Assembly (NCBI GenBank): GCA_017547125.1
Contig: JAFYQL010000037.1
Coordinates: 1-5,390 of the forward strand
DNA length: 5,390 nt
Direction of reading: 5' to 3'
Source of the DNA: Bacillota bacterium
GTDB taxonomy: Bacteria; Bacillota; Clostridia; Lachnospirales; Anaerotignaceae
The position numbers and the translations under genes were made by a program. A model generated the notes under the pieces. It had not been told where the DNA came from. It saw only the letters and a program-made list of their open reading frames with translations, and did no database searches. Shown piece after piece: positions 5,209 to 5,390 of this stretch (positions are counted from its first letter, which is position 1; the number at the start of each line of letters is the position of its first letter).

Positions 5209-5321
5209 GTGTAAATGTATTACTATGTAAAAGTATTGTTCAAAAAACTCAATACTGACACATACAAAAGACTAACGGGTAAGCATTTTTATTTTTTTAC
5301 TATATTTTTTGTATTTTTCTA

Positions 5322-5350
5322 TTGACAAATACTATATATATGCGTATAAT
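5322..5350 (+). promoter_or_regulatory. Consensus sigma-A promoter of the tRNA gene
   Basis: TTGACA (5322-5327), a 17-bp spacer and TATAAT (5345-5350) match the vegetative consensus perfectly. The region 5287-5321 just upstream is almost pure T/A tracts, resembling an UP element that contacts the polymerase alpha subunits. The mature tRNA would begin about 6 nt after the expected start site, so very little 5' leader is transcribed. This strength fits a stable-RNA gene or operon. Confidence 0.93.
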
Positions 5351-5362
5351 ACGTAGTGTTGT

Positions 5363-5390
5363 GCCCAGATAGCTCAGTTGGTAGAGCAGA
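5363..5390 (+). tRNA. tRNA gene, 5' part only (possibly tRNA-Phe)
   Basis: gcccaga (5363-5369) fits an acceptor 5' strand. It is followed by TA (positions 8-9), the D-stem gctc, the D-loop agttggta and gagc closing the D-stem. The window ends before the anticodon, so identity cannot be read. The acceptor start GCCC and the GATAGCTCAG context resemble bacterial tRNA-Phe, but this is only a guess. It may be the first gene of a tRNA cluster. Confidence 0.92.

Noticed and set aside
5232..5256. Hairpin agtattg/caatact after the pckA terminator
   Set aside because: It is a 7-bp AT-rich stem with an 11-nt loop and no T-run, between a strong terminator and a strong promoter; likely chance.

Overview
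The window looks like chromosomal DNA from a low-GC, obligately anaerobic Gram-positive bacterium, most likely a gut-type Clostridia (Lachnospiraceae or Oscillospiraceae; inferred from protein families and style, not from a search). The pointers are an oxygen-sensitive class III ribonucleotide reductase, strong AGGAGG-type ribosome binding sites, sigma-A-like promoters, TTG and GTG starts, a DUF951 protein of the Firmicutes type and cysteine-rich cytoplasmic proteins.

Left part, minus strand. The first 208 bases are the 5' end of an anaerobic ribonucleoside-triphosphate reductase gene (nrdD), seen only as its N-terminal ATP-cone. Its upstream region has a good promoter (TTGATA-17-TACAAT) and three NrdR-box-like operators at exactly 33-bp steps. 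The middle box is the core of a perfect 15+15 bp palindrome. Upstream of that lies a three-gene minus-strand unit, in transcription order a C26-family class I glutamine amidotransferase, a small DUF951 protein and a GH3 beta-N-acetylhexosaminidase lipoprotein (NagZ type). The genes are tightly packed: a 15-bp gap, then an overlap. The unit ends in a long hairpin at 513-551.

Right part, plus strand. A divergent intergenic region of about 180 bp separates the amidotransferase from a two-gene unit: pfs (mtnN; MTA/SAH nucleosidase) and, 18 bp later, an ATP-type phosphoenolpyruvate carboxykinase (pckA) that starts with TTG. A strong intrinsic terminator follows at 5172-5208. The window closes with a perfect consensus sigma-A promoter and the first 28 nt of a tRNA gene.

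How the genes fit together. The left cluster suggests cell-wall sugar recycling plus gamma-glutamyl chemistry. The right cluster combines SAM by-product salvage with the PEP/oxaloacetate node. Nothing here looks like a defence system, mobile element, CRISPR array or new multi-gene system. The points most worth a second look are the three phased NrdR boxes and the divergent PEPCK with its unusual partner pfs.
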